From an uncultured Flavobacteriales bacterium (GTDB lineage: Bacteria; Bacteroidota; Bacteroidia; Flavobacteriales; BACL11), in contig CAJQLK010000108.1 in the NCBI GenBank assembly GCA_905479165.1, positions 1 to 32,681 of the forward strand: a DNA stretch of 32,681 nucleotides. The letters run 5' to 3'. The position numbers and the translations under genes were made by a program. Position 1 is the first letter of the stretch. Every line of letters starts with the position of its first letter. Positions 1-9,384 of the stretch are shown piece after piece. The notes under the pieces were generated by a model that saw only the letters and a list, made by a program, of their open reading frames with translations, searched no databases and was not told where the DNA came from.

Positions 1-2
1 GG

Positions 3-2375
3 GGTATGTTTCGCTCAACAAATGGAGGGCAAAGTTGGGTGATGACTACTGACCCTAATCAACTGCATAATGTTACTTGTGTGAGTCAAGATAAAAGAGC
101 AGGAAAAGAAAATATTTGGTATTTTGGTAGTGGAGAGCTTACAGGAAGTTCAGCTAGTGGAGGTGAGGCTTATTATGGAGGTAATGGTATTTATAAATCA
201 GTTGATGGTGGGTTAAGTTGGGATTCTTTATCCGTAACAGCTACTAATACTAATAGTTTTGATTCTAATTTTGACTTTATCTGGAACATAGAAACAGATC
301 CATCAAATGATAGTTTAGATGTGGTATATGCAGCTACTTATGGTACTATCTATAGAAGTGAAAATGGAGGAGCTACTTGGGTAAAAGAACTTGGTGGAGG
401 TAGTACTTATTATAATAATATTGAGGTTACATCTAGTGGAGCAGTTTATGCTACACTTTCTTCTGATGGATTGGATAAAGGTATTTGGCATTCACTAGAT
501 GGACAGAACTGGACAAATATTACAGATTCTCTTTTTCCTCCTATTTATGGTAGAATTGCAATTGGTGTAAATCCTAGCAATGAGAATGAAGTTTACTTCC
601 TTGCTGCTGAAACTGATAATCACGGACAACATACTGATGTTTTTTTTAATGGTGAAACTTGGACATCTCTTTGGAAGTATGATTCTTCAGATAGTTCTTG
701 GGTTAATCTTTCATCAAATATTCCTGCTAATCAGTCAACTTCTTTTGATAATTTTAATGCTCAAAGGGGTTACGATTTGCTAGTTAAGATTCATCCGACT
801 GATCCTAATACAGTTTACATTGGAGGTACTAACCTTTGGCGCTCTACTGATGGATTTACAACACCTAATAATACTATGATAATTGGAGGGTATTTTATAG
901 GCTCATTAGAGGGAGACGGGAATTGGGGTGTATATCCTAATCATCATCCTGATCAGCACGATTTACTTTTCTTACCTTCTGATGCTAATGTGATATTATC
1001 TGCTACTGATGGAGGAGTGTTTAAATCCATTGATACTTTTGCTGATACAGTGGAGTGGACTTCATTAAATAACGGATATTACACATCTCAGCTTTATGGT
1101 GTTAGTATCAGTAGGAATGCAAATTCTGATGTAATGCATGGAGGTTTTCAGGATAACGGAAACTTTGTGACTTTTAATGCTAGCGTACAAGCCATCTGGA
1201 ATATGCCTTTTAATGGTGATGGTTGCTTTGGAGGTATTGCTGATAATGAGGAAGATTTTTACCTTACAATACAAAGAGGAGTGATGTACAAAATGAAGTT
1301 AGATAACAATGGTGAGCGATTGGCTTTCAACCGTATGGACCCTTTATCAGTTGATAGTAATGACTATATGTTTATCAATCCTTTAGTAATGGATAAGAAC
1401 TCTGATATTTTATATATGGCTGCTGGAAATAAACTTTGGAGAAATAATGATATAGTAAATATTCCTTATAACAATTCACATACAAAAAATGATTTTGGGT
1501 GGGAGATGTTCTCAGATACTATACCTAATCCTACTATGATAATTACTACTATTGAAACATCAGTTAATCCTGCAAATGTGGTGTATTTAGGTACTAAGTA
1601 CAAAAAGATATTCCGAATTGATAATGCACATGCTGGAGATCCTGCAATGGTTGAGCTTCCTTATCCATTAACAGGTTCTAATTCATATGTGTATGATATA
1701 GCAGTAAATCCAGATAATGCTGATGAAGTGATGATAGTGTATTCTAACTATTCAGTTTATTCACTTTTTCATAGCATGGATGGAGGACAAAGCTGGAATA
1801 AAATTGCTGGAAACTTGGAGCAAAACCCAAGTGGAAGTGGAAATGGTCCTTCTTGCCGTACAGCAAAGATTATTCCTTTAGGCAATAGTACTTTGTATTT
1901 AGTTGGTACTTCAGTTGGACTTTTTGGTACAGCAAATCTAGATGATGTTAATACCGTTTGGGAGCAAGTGGGAGCTACTGAAATTGGAGCTGTAGTTGTT
2001 GAATTCTTAGAATACAGAGCGAATGATGGACTGTTAGTTGTAGCTACTCATGGAAATGGAATTTATCAAACTAACGTTTCTTCAATTGGGGATGTATTAT
2101 CAACTGATAATATTATAGCTGATATTAATTTAAAAGTATTTCCTAACCCTGTAGCTGATAGATTATCCTTAGCAATTACTTTAGATAAAATTGCAGATGC
2201 AAAAGTTATAATTTATGATGAATTAGGTAGAAAAGTAGGACAGGAGCACAATCAGAAATTATACTTTGGAACTAATACTATACAGTTAAATATTAATGAT
2301 TATAAATCTGGCATTTATTTTGTAAGTTTGACTATTGACAATAAGTCTATTACAAAACAAATAATAATAAAATAA
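3..2375 (+). CDS. Secreted Asp-box/BNR-repeat (sortilin/VPS10-like beta-propeller) protein with T9SS type A C-terminal sorting domain; 5' end truncated by window
   Basis: Repeated SxDGGxxW-type motifs (FRSTNGGQSW, YKSVDGGLSW, YRSENGGATW, FHSMDGGQSW); C-terminus LKVFPNPVADRLSL...VIIYDELGRKV...SGIYFVSLTIDNKSITKQIIIK. The frame is open upstream of the listed ATG (Gly codon at 3-5) and there is no signal peptide, so the true start lies outside the window. Confidence 0.85.
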   Translation, partial: GMFRSTNGGQSWVMTTDPNQLHNVTCVSQDKRAGKENIWYFGSGELTGSSASGGEAYYGGNGIYKSVDGGLSWDSLSVTATNTNSFDSNFDFIWNIETDPSNDSLDVVYAATYGTIYRSENGGATWVKELGGGSTYYNNIEVTSSGAVYATLSSDGLDKGIWHSLDGQNWTNITDSLFPPIYGRIAIGVNPSNENEVYFLAAETDNHGQHTDVFFNGETWTSLWKYDSSDSSWVNLSSNIPANQSTSFDNFNAQRGYDLLVKIHPTDPNTVYIGGTNLWRSTDGFTTPNNTMIIGGYFIGSLEGDGNWGVYPNHHPDQHDLLFLPSDANVILSATDGGVFKSIDTFADTVEWTSLNNGYYTSQLYGVSISRNANSDVMHGGFQDNGNFVTFNASVQAIWNMPFNGDGCFGGIADNEEDFYLTIQRGVMYKMKLDNNGERLAFNRMDPLSVDSNDYMFINPLVMDKNSDILYMAAGNKLWRNNDIVNIPYNNSHTKNDFGWEMFSDTIPNPTMIITTIETSVNPANVVYLGTKYKKIFRIDNAHAGDPAMVELPYPLTGSNSYVYDIAVNPDNADEVMIVYSNYSVYSLFHSMDGGQSWNKIAGNLEQNPSGSGNGPSCRTAKIIPLGNSTLYLVGTSVGLFGTANLDDVNTVWEQVGATEIGAVVVEFLEYRANDGLLVVATHGNGIYQTNVSSIGDVLSTDNIIADINLKVFPNPVADRLSLAITLDKIADAKVIIYDELGRKVGQEHNQKLYFGTNTIQLNINDYKSGIYFVSLTIDNKSITKQIIIK

Positions 2376-2382
2376 TAATAAT

Positions 2383-2493
2383 ATGAAGAAACTAATCATT
2401 TTACTTTTACTAGGAACTTTCCTTTTTTCTTCTTGTGGTACTACTAATAAAAAATGTGATGGAGGAAAAAAGATAAAAACACAAATGTGGTAA
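2383..2493 (+). CDS. Small (36 aa) predicted lipoprotein
   Basis: ATG at 2383, TAA at 2491-2493: MKKLIILLLLGTFLFSSCGTTNKKCDGGKKIKTQMW. Lipobox-like FSSC after a hydrophobic signal; stop overlaps the next ATG (TAATG). Not in the supplied ORF track. Confidence 0.6.
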   Translation: MKKLIILLLLGTFLFSSCGTTNKKCDGGKKIKTQMW

Positions 2494-3110
2494 TGAAAAA
2501 GATATTTGTAATATTTATAATGTTGCCATTATACACTTTGGCACAAAAAACATATGTACCTGATGATGCTTTTGAACAAGCACTTATTAATCTTGATTTA
2601 GATGATATTTTTGATGATAGTGTTTATACTTCAGCAATTGATACAGTACAAATATTATATTTATCTAATGCAGGAATTACTGACTTAAAAGGAATTGAAA
2701 ACTTTACTGCACTTACTGATTTATTCTGTCATGACAATCAGCTTGTTGGTCTAGATTTAAGTAATAACCCAAACCTATTTGAGTTAAATTGCAGAAACAA
2801 TCTACTTACTAGCTTAGATGTTCGTAATGGAAATAACTTAGGCTTATGGTATTTCACAGCTACATTTAATGCTGATTTATATTGTATAGATGTAGATGAA
2901 GTAGCTAATGCTAATGCCAATTGGGAAAAAAACAGTGGTTGTGCTTTTAGTACAGATTGTTTTCCTTCTACTATACAAAATTATACTTCAAATAAGAAAA
3001 TAATTAAGGTTTTGGATGTACTTGGTAGAAGTGTAACTACAAAACCAAATATGACTGTGTTTTATATCTATGATGATGGATCAGTAGAGAAACGGATTAT
3101 TGTTGAATGA
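2493..3110 (+). CDS. Secreted LRR-like protein with short conserved C-terminal tail (T9SS-like)
   Basis: Signal peptide MKKIFVIFIMLPLYTLAQ; LRR-like LTDLFCHDNQLVGLDLSNNPNLFELNCRNNLLTSLDV; tail IIKVLDVLGRS...VFYIYDDGSVEKRIIVE. The ORF track starts at GTG 2487; ATG 2493 is more likely. Confidence 0.75.
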   Translation: MKKIFVIFIMLPLYTLAQKTYVPDDAFEQALINLDLDDIFDDSVYTSAIDTVQILYLSNAGITDLKGIENFTALTDLFCHDNQLVGLDLSNNPNLFELNCRNNLLTSLDVRNGNNLGLWYFTATFNADLYCIDVDEVANANANWEKNSGCAFSTDCFPSTIQNYTSNKKIIKVLDVLGRSVTTKPNMTVFYIYDDGSVEKRIIVE

Positions 3111-5377
3111 AAAAACTTATCTTTTTTTTAGCATTTCTTCCTGTTGTTTCAATTTCACAAAATATTGACCATTGGGAAACATTAGTATTTGATAATGATA
3201 TATGGAAATATTTGGAAGGTTCATATGAACCCGATACAAACTGGAGAAAATTAGCTTTTAATGATGCTGGATGGTCGCAGGGTCAGGGGGGATTAGGTTA
3301 TGGAGATGGAGATGATAACACTATTATCAATTCCGTAACATCACTTTATTTGCGTAAAACATTTACAATTATTGATACCTCTGAAATTGAAGCTGTAATT
3401 TTGCATGTTGATTATGATGATGCTTTTGTTGCTTATTTAAACAATGTTGAAATTGCAAGAGCAAATATTGGAATTATAGGCGATCATCCTTCTTTTAATC
3501 AAGGATCATCTTCACTGCATGAAGCACAAATGTATCAAGGAGGTAATCCTGATCAATTTGTAATAAATACACAATTATTAAGTAGTGTTTTAATTCAAGG
3601 CAATAATATGCTATCTTTACAAGTACATAATGATAATATTTCTTCCTCTGATTTAACAGGCCGTACTTTTCTTTCATTAGGAATAAGCACGACAACTAAT
3701 AATTATTCTCCAACACCATCATGGTTCCAGCCACCCCTTATATTCACTACTTCAAATTTACCAATTGTAGTAATTAATACTAATGGGCAAACTATTGTTG
3801 ATGACCCAAGGATTGTTTGTGATATGGGAATTATTGATAATGGATTTGGAAATATTAATTCTGTAAATGATGCATTTAATGATTATAACGGAAAGATTAG
3901 TATTGAATACAGAGGAAGTTCTTCTCAAACATTTCCAAAAAAACCATATGCATTTGAAACACAAGACTCTGTTGGAAACAATAATAATGTTTCCCTCTTA
4001 AGTATGCCTGTAGAAAATGATTGGATATTATATGCCCCATATTCAGATAAATCATTAATGCGTAATTTTTTAACTTTTGATTTAGGACGAAAAATGGGCA
4101 ATTATTCCCCAAGAACCGTTTATTGTGAACTAGTTGTTAATGGGGATTATAAAGGCATATATATATTGATGGAAAAGATAAAAAGAGATAGTGATAGAGT
4201 AGATATTGCAAAATTAGATTCTAATGATGTGGCTGGAGATAGTTTGACAGGAGGTTATATAATAAAAGTAGATAAGTATACAGGAACTGGAGGACTCGAT
4301 TGGCAATCAGATTTTCCTAATATTGGAGGAGACCCATTATATATCCAATATCATTATCCAAAAGCAAGTGAATTACAGCCTCAGCAGATGGACTATATCG
4401 AGCATTTTATGGATAGTTTTGAATATGCTTTAGCTGGCCCAAATTTTACTGATAGCTTAATAGGATATTCTAAATATATTGATGTAAATTCTTTTGTTGA
4501 TTTATATATAATAAATGAACTCTCAAAGAATATTGATGGATACAGATTAAGCACCTATATGTACAAAGATAGGGATGATAATGGTGGTAAATTAACTATG
4601 GGTCCTTTTTGGGATTATAATTTAGCTTTTGGAAATGTTGATTATTGCGATGGAGTGATTACATCTGGGTGGGAAGTAAATACTGGCTGTGGATATAATA
4701 ATCCTTTTTGGTTCGAAAGACTGTTAGATGATACTATTTATCAAAACAAGTTAAAATGCAGATGGGAATATTTACGTGAAAGGAGTTTTCATAAAGATTC
4801 AATTTTTATTTTTATTGATAGTATAGCGTTTTATTTAAATGATGCTCAACAAAGAAATTTTCAGCAGTGGACAATTTTAGGAAACTATGTGTGGCCTAAT
4901 TTTTATGTAGGAAATACGTATCAGGACGAGCTACAGTTCTTTAAAAATTGGATTGGAGATAGGCTAATATGGATCGATAATAATATTGGTGGTAATTGTT
5001 ATGAAGTTTTAGGGTGTACAGATTTATTAGCGTGTAATTATGATCCATTAGCAAACACTAATGATCTTAGTTGTAATTATAATTCGTTCTCATATGACAC
5101 CCTTGTATCTAATATTAGTGTAAACTGGAATGGTTTGGTATTAACTACTTCTGGAGATTACTCTTATTCTTTAATTAATTCAGTTGGGTGTGATAGTATT
5201 GCAAATCTGAGCTTTATATTTAATCCTGTGTCTGCAATAAGTGACTTTAATAATGATCAAAAAACGTTAATAAAAGTTGTTGATGTGTTAGGAAGAACTA
5301 ATTCTTCTTATAAAGAAACTACTCTATTCTACATATATGATGATGGAACAGTAGAGAAAGAAATTATTATTGAATAA
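3107..5377 (+). CDS. Secreted CotH-like (atypical kinase fold) protein with Cys-containing GCTD...ACNYDP...C motif and short conserved C-terminal tail
   Basis: Signal peptide; EYRGSSSQTFPKKPYAFE, YILMEKIKRD, GGYIIKVDK, GPFWDYNLAFGN are CotH-family motifs; tail LIKVVDVLGRT...LFYIYDDGTVEKEIIIE. Start overlaps the previous stop (ATGA). Confidence 0.8.
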   Translation: MKKLIFFLAFLPVVSISQNIDHWETLVFDNDIWKYLEGSYEPDTNWRKLAFNDAGWSQGQGGLGYGDGDDNTIINSVTSLYLRKTFTIIDTSEIEAVILHVDYDDAFVAYLNNVEIARANIGIIGDHPSFNQGSSSLHEAQMYQGGNPDQFVINTQLLSSVLIQGNNMLSLQVHNDNISSSDLTGRTFLSLGISTTTNNYSPTPSWFQPPLIFTTSNLPIVVINTNGQTIVDDPRIVCDMGIIDNGFGNINSVNDAFNDYNGKISIEYRGSSSQTFPKKPYAFETQDSVGNNNNVSLLSMPVENDWILYAPYSDKSLMRNFLTFDLGRKMGNYSPRTVYCELVVNGDYKGIYILMEKIKRDSDRVDIAKLDSNDVAGDSLTGGYIIKVDKYTGTGGLDWQSDFPNIGGDPLYIQYHYPKASELQPQQMDYIEHFMDSFEYALAGPNFTDSLIGYSKYIDVNSFVDLYIINELSKNIDGYRLSTYMYKDRDDNGGKLTMGPFWDYNLAFGNVDYCDGVITSGWEVNTGCGYNNPFWFERLLDDTIYQNKLKCRWEYLRERSFHKDSIFIFIDSIAFYLNDAQQRNFQQWTILGNYVWPNFYVGNTYQDELQFFKNWIGDRLIWIDNNIGGNCYEVLGCTDLLACNYDPLANTNDLSCNYNSFSYDTLVSNISVNWNGLVLTTSGDYSYSLINSVGCDSIANLSFIFNPVSAISDFNNDQKTLIKVVDVLGRTNSSYKETTLFYIYDDGTVEKEIIIE

Positions 5378-5378
5378 A

Positions 5379-6092
5379 TTAGAAGGTATAAGATACACTA
5401 TTTATCAGTTGATAATCTGATTCAGGAAGGTTTTCAGCAGGAACACTATCATAATTATAAGTAGCAGCTAAGCTTAATAAAAACTGAGAACTTAAGTGAA
5501 TTCTAAAATCTAAATTAGTTTTCCATCTGAAATCACCAGCAGTTTCAATATTTGGTTGGTAGTTATTTGTTGTGCTAATTGAAATATTTTTATTCAATTT
5601 AAGCATAAAATCTAAATTTCCGCTAAGTCTATTTTGAAGTTTGTACTCTCCTTCAATATGAATTTCTTTTTCCCTTAAAGCTGAAAGTCCTAAAGCTAAC
5701 TTTTTACTTTCAATATCATACAACCTATATGATAAACCTAACCCAGACGTAAATCTATTCTTAACTAATCTGCTAATGTCATAAAAATGTTGAAATGTAA
5801 AGTTAGCATCTATTTTCTTTTTTCTAAAAGCATATTTAAAATCTTGAGTTCCTTTATTTAATAGTTCCTTTTCTCCAGTTTTACTTATAAATGCTATATT
5901 ATTATTTATGATAAAGTGTGAAGCATTTTTATTGTAATTAAGAAGAAAAATATTATTGAACTGTAAAGTGCTTTCAATGTTTTTAGTGAAATTTAGTCCT
6001 AAATCAAAATTACCACTCCAGCCTTCAATTTTAGTAGGAGTAGATGCGTAAACTATTGAAGATATGAAGATAAAAACAAGTATTCTAAACAT
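5379..6092 (-). CDS. DUF481-like putative outer-membrane beta-barrel protein
   Basis: N-terminal signal [16 protein letters not shown]; alternating beta-strand pattern ending in aromatic SVSYTF; overall resemblance to DUF481 (YdiY-like). Confidence 0.6.
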   Translation of the reverse strand: MFRILVFIFISSIVYASTPTKIEGWSGNFDLGLNFTKNIESTLQFNNIFLLNYNKNASHFIINNNIAFISKTGEKELLNKGTQDFKYAFRKKKIDANFTFQHFYDISRLVKNRFTSGLGLSYRLYDIESKKLALGLSALREKEIHIEGEYKLQNRLSGNLDFMLKLNKNISISTTNNYQPNIETAGDFRWKTNLDFRIHLSSQFLLSLAATYNYDSVPAENLPESDYQLINSVSYTF

Positions 6093-8700
6093 TCTGAATA
6101 GAAGAAATTTGTTTTTCTAAAACCTCAATTTTTTGTAAAGCATCTGCTTGTTTTTTCTTTTCGTTTGTTACAACTTGCTCAGGCGCACCTTTTACAAAGT
6201 TTTCATTGTTTAACTTTCCATTTACAGACTTTAAAAAACCATTAGTGTAATCTAGTTCCCTTTGTAATTTTTCTAGCTCTGCTTCCAAATCAACATTTCC
6301 ATAAAGTGGAATAAAATATTCATTTGAATTTACTCTGAAAGAAAAAGAACCCTCAATTTCTTTTTCAGTGTATTCTATTTTTTCGATATTCCCTAATTTA
6401 CAGATGATAGGGTCCATGTTTTTGCAATGAGATTCATTTAGTTTTACAAACAAAGAAATTTGTTCTTTATTAGGAATTTGTTTTTGTTTTTTAAAGTTAC
6501 GAATAGAAGAAATCACTTCAGAAACAATGTCAAAATCATCAAGGATAATTTCATCAACTTTGTCTGATTTTGGCCAATCTGAAACAATAATATCATTTTC
6601 TCTATCATCAATTAAATGCCAAATTTCTTCTGATAAAAACGGCATAAATGGATGTAATAGTTTTAATAATTTCTCTAAGTTTTCTATAGTCTTTTGATGA
6701 GTAATACTATCAATTGGAGTTTCGTAAGCTGGTTTTACCATTTCTAAATACCAAGAACAAAAGTCATTCCAAACTAATTTGTATGTACTCATTAATGCTT
6801 CCGAAATTCTGTATTTGCTGTACGACTCATCAATTTCAGTTATTGATTTACTAATCTTATTTTCAAACCAATTTACAGCCTGTATTGCACTCTCTGGTTG
6901 ATCAATATCTGCAACTTCCCATCCTTTAATCAAACGGAGAGCATTCCATATTTTATTAGAGAAATTACGCCCTTGTTCACACAATCCTTCATCAAAAGGC
7001 AGATCGTTTCCTGCTGGTGCGCATAGTAACATTCCAACTCTAACTCCATCAGCTCCATATATTTTTATTAATTCAATAGGGTCAGGTGAATTACCTAATG
7101 TCTTACTCATTTTTCTACCTTGCTCATCTCTAACTAGTCCTGTAAGATAAACTTTTTTGAAAGGTAATTCTTGCCTGTATTCATAACCAGCCATTATCAT
7201 TCTTGCAACCCAGAAGAAAATAATATCTGGCCCTGTAATTAATTCATTTGTTGGGTAGTAATAGTTTATTTCTTCATTTTCAGGATTACGGATTCCATCA
7301 AAAACAGAAATTGGCCATAACCAAGAAGAAAACCAAGTATCTAGCACATCTTCATCTTGCCTTAAATCTGCAAGAGTTACATCAGATTTTTCTTTTTGTG
7401 CTAAGATTAAGGCTTCCTCTTTACTTTCAGCCACAACATATTTATTACCTTCATAAAAATAAGCAGGAATTTGTTGTCCCCACCAAAGCTGACGCGATAC
7501 ACACCAATCTTTGATGTTTTCCATCCAATGACGATAGGTGTTCTTGAATTTTGGAGGATAAAATTGTATATCATCATTCATTACATGCTCCAAAGCAGGT
7601 TTTGAAAATTCCTCCATTTTACAGAACCATTGCATAGAAAGTTTTGGCTCAATTACAACATCTGTTCTTTCTGAAAAACCAACTTTATTTTGATACTCTT
7701 GTGTTTTTACTAAATATCCTTTTGCTTTTAAATCAGCTGCAATTTCTTCTCTTACAACAAACCTATCTTTACCAATATATAATTCAGCTTCTTCACTTAA
7801 AGTTCCATCATCATTTAGTATATCAATTGATTCAAGTCCATGCTTATCTCCCAATTTATAATCGTTAATATCGTGTGCAGGAGTGATTTTAAGAGCTCCT
7901 GTGCCAAATTCCATATCAACATACTCATCAAATATGATAGGTACTACTCTATTCACTAAAGGCACAATTGTTTTTTTACCTTTTAGGTGAGAGTAGCGTT
8001 CATCATTTGGATTTACACAAATAGCTGAATCTCCTAAAATAGTTTCTGGCCTTGTAGTTGCAATAGTTAGTTTTTCATTACTTCCTTCAATATCGTATTG
8101 TATATGATATAATTTTGAATTTACTTCCTTATGCATTACCTCTTCATCTGAAAGTGCTGTTTGTGCAGAAGGGTCCCAATTTACCATTCTAACACCTCTG
8201 TAAATTAATCCTTTATTGTAAAGATCTACAAATACTTTTATTACAGATTCACTCATGTCATCATCCATAGTGAATTTTGTTCTATCCCAATCGCAAGAAG
8301 CTCCAAGTTTTTTTAGTTGTTCTAAAATGATACCGCCATGTTTATCTTTCCATTTAAATGCATGTGATAAAAACTCTTGTCTAGTTAAATCATTTTTTTC
8401 TATACCTACTGATGCTAATTGTTCTACTACTTTAGCTTCTGTAGCAATTGACGCATGATCGGTTCCAGGAACCCAACAAGTATTAAATCCTTGCATTCTA
8501 GCTCTTCTAATCATTACATCTTGTAGCGTATTGTTTAGCATGTGTCCCATGTGTAGGACTCCAGTTACATTAGGTGGAGGTATTACAATGGTATATGCTT
8601 CTCTTTCGTCAGGCGTAGAATTAAAATACCCTTTTTCCATCCAGTGTGCGTACCATTTATCTTCAGTAGTTGATGGGTTGTATGATTTTGGAATACTCAT
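6085..8700 (-). CDS. valS: Valyl-tRNA synthetase
   Basis: [21 protein letters not shown] (HIGH), [14 protein letters not shown] (KMSKS), C-terminal coiled coil [41 protein letters not shown] typical of ValRS; 871 aa. Confidence 0.97.
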   Translation of the reverse strand: MSIPKSYNPSTTEDKWYAHWMEKGYFNSTPDEREAYTIVIPPPNVTGVLHMGHMLNNTLQDVMIRRARMQGFNTCWVPGTDHASIATEAKVVEQLASVGIEKNDLTRQEFLSHAFKWKDKHGGIILEQLKKLGASCDWDRTKFTMDDDMSESVIKVFVDLYNKGLIYRGVRMVNWDPSAQTALSDEEVMHKEVNSKLYHIQYDIEGSNEKLTIATTRPETILGDSAICVNPNDERYSHLKGKKTIVPLVNRVVPIIFDEYVDMEFGTGALKITPAHDINDYKLGDKHGLESIDILNDDGTLSEEAELYIGKDRFVVREEIAADLKAKGYLVKTQEYQNKVGFSERTDVVIEPKLSMQWFCKMEEFSKPALEHVMNDDIQFYPPKFKNTYRHWMENIKDWCVSRQLWWGQQIPAYFYEGNKYVVAESKEEALILAQKEKSDVTLADLRQDEDVLDTWFSSWLWPISVFDGIRNPENEEINYYYPTNELITGPDIIFFWVARMIMAGYEYRQELPFKKVYLTGLVRDEQGRKMSKTLGNSPDPIELIKIYGADGVRVGMLLCAPAGNDLPFDEGLCEQGRNFSNKIWNALRLIKGWEVADIDQPESAIQAVNWFENKISKSITEIDESYSKYRISEALMSTYKLVWNDFCSWYLEMVKPAYETPIDSITHQKTIENLEKLLKLLHPFMPFLSEEIWHLIDDRENDIIVSDWPKSDKVDEIILDDFDIVSEVISSIRNFKKQKQIPNKEQISLFVKLNESHCKNMDPIICKLGNIEKIEYTEKEIEGSFSFRVNSNEYFIPLYGNVDLEAELEKLQRELDYTNGFLKSVNGKLNNENFVKGAPEQVVTNEKKKQADALQKIEVLEKQISSIQNV

Positions 8701-8723
8701 TATATCTTATTGTTTATAATTTC

Positions 8724-8732
8724 GCAAATTTA
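8724..8732 (-). promoter_or_regulatory. Candidate Bacteroidetes -7 element for valS (TAAATTTGC on the minus strand)
   Basis: Exact TAnnTTTGY match, 23 nt upstream of the valS start; no convincing -33 TTTG seen. Confidence 0.4.
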
Positions 8733-8770
8733 CAAATTCTATTGTTCTAATGAATTCTTAAATAATCTTA

Positions 8771-8802
8771 TTTGTAAAAAGGAAATATTTTGTTAAATTT
8801 GC
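8771..8802 (+). promoter_or_regulatory. Candidate Bacteroidetes sigma-ABfr-type promoter for the DUF1573 gene
   Basis: TTTG (8771-8774), 19-nt spacer, TAAATTTGC (8794-8802), an exact match to TTTG-N19-21-TAnnTTTGY; ATG follows at 8845. Confidence 0.65.
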
Positions 8803-8844
8803 CGTTCATTATTTGAAAATAAACTTAAAAAATAAAAACTAAAA

Positions 8845-9309
8845 ATGAAAAAAGTAATTTTATCATTAGCATTATTTGTAGGATTTACAACTGCTAATGC
8901 TCAAACAAAAGAAGATCCAAAAACTCAAACTGCAGAAACTGCTGCTAAATCTACAATTGATTTTGTATCAAAAGTTATTGATTATGGTACAATAGATTAC
9001 AATGCTGATGGAGAGAGAAAGTTTGTATTTACAAATAATGGTACTGAGCCATTAATTATTAAAAATGCTAAAGGAAGTTGCGGTTGTACTGTTCCAACGT
9101 GGCCAAGAGAGCCTATTGCTCCAGGTAAAACTGCTGAAATCGGTGTAAAATATGCAACTAATAGAGTTGGAGCATTTACCAAAACAATTACTTTAACAAC
9201 TAATGCTAGTAAAAAGCCAGTTATTCTAACTGTTAAGGGTAAGGTTAACGCAGGTGAGAAACCAACTGATGTTCCTGAGAAAAAGAAAGGAGGAGCTCCA
9301 TTGGAGTAA
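8845..9309 (+). CDS. DUF1573 domain secreted protein
   Basis: Signal peptide MKKVILSLALFVGFTTANAQ; IDYGTIDYNADGERKFVFTNNGTEPLIIKNAKGSCGCTVPTWPREPIAPGKTAEIGVKYAT...GAFTKTITLTTNA is the DUF1573 signature. Confidence 0.92.
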   Translation: MKKVILSLALFVGFTTANAQTKEDPKTQTAETAAKSTIDFVSKVIDYGTIDYNADGERKFVFTNNGTEPLIIKNAKGSCGCTVPTWPREPIAPGKTAEIGVKYATNRVGAFTKTITLTTNASKKPVILTVKGKVNAGEKPTDVPEKKKGGAPLE

Positions 9310-9341
9310 AGATAATAAAATTAAAAAATATTACTACATTT

Positions 9342-9369
9342 CACCCCCAATTTAGGGGGTGTTTTTTTT
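9342..9369 (+). terminator. Rho-independent terminator downstream of the DUF1573 gene
   Basis: CACCCCC-AATTTA-GGGGGTG stem-loop (7-bp stem, 6-nt loop) followed by TTTTTTTT. Confidence 0.85.
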
Positions 9370-9384
9370 ATAAAATTTATAACT

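Noticed and set aside
6-2375. ATG at position 6 as the true start of the Asp-box protein
   Set aside because: It begins in the middle of an Asp-box motif (GMFRSTNGGQSW) and lacks a signal peptide, so the gene starts upstream of the window.
6-2375. Asp-box repeats read as a sialidase acting on the capsule nonulosonate
   Set aside because: Asp-box repeats occur in many beta-propellers; no sialidase FRIP motif or catalytic signature was seen and the gene is far from the capsule operon.
7248-7868. Plus-strand ORFs 7248-7514 and 7644-7868 (and 8255-8458, 8531-8719)
   Set aside because: Antisense to the convincingly conserved valS reading frame; low-complexity L/Q/F-rich products with no domain pattern.
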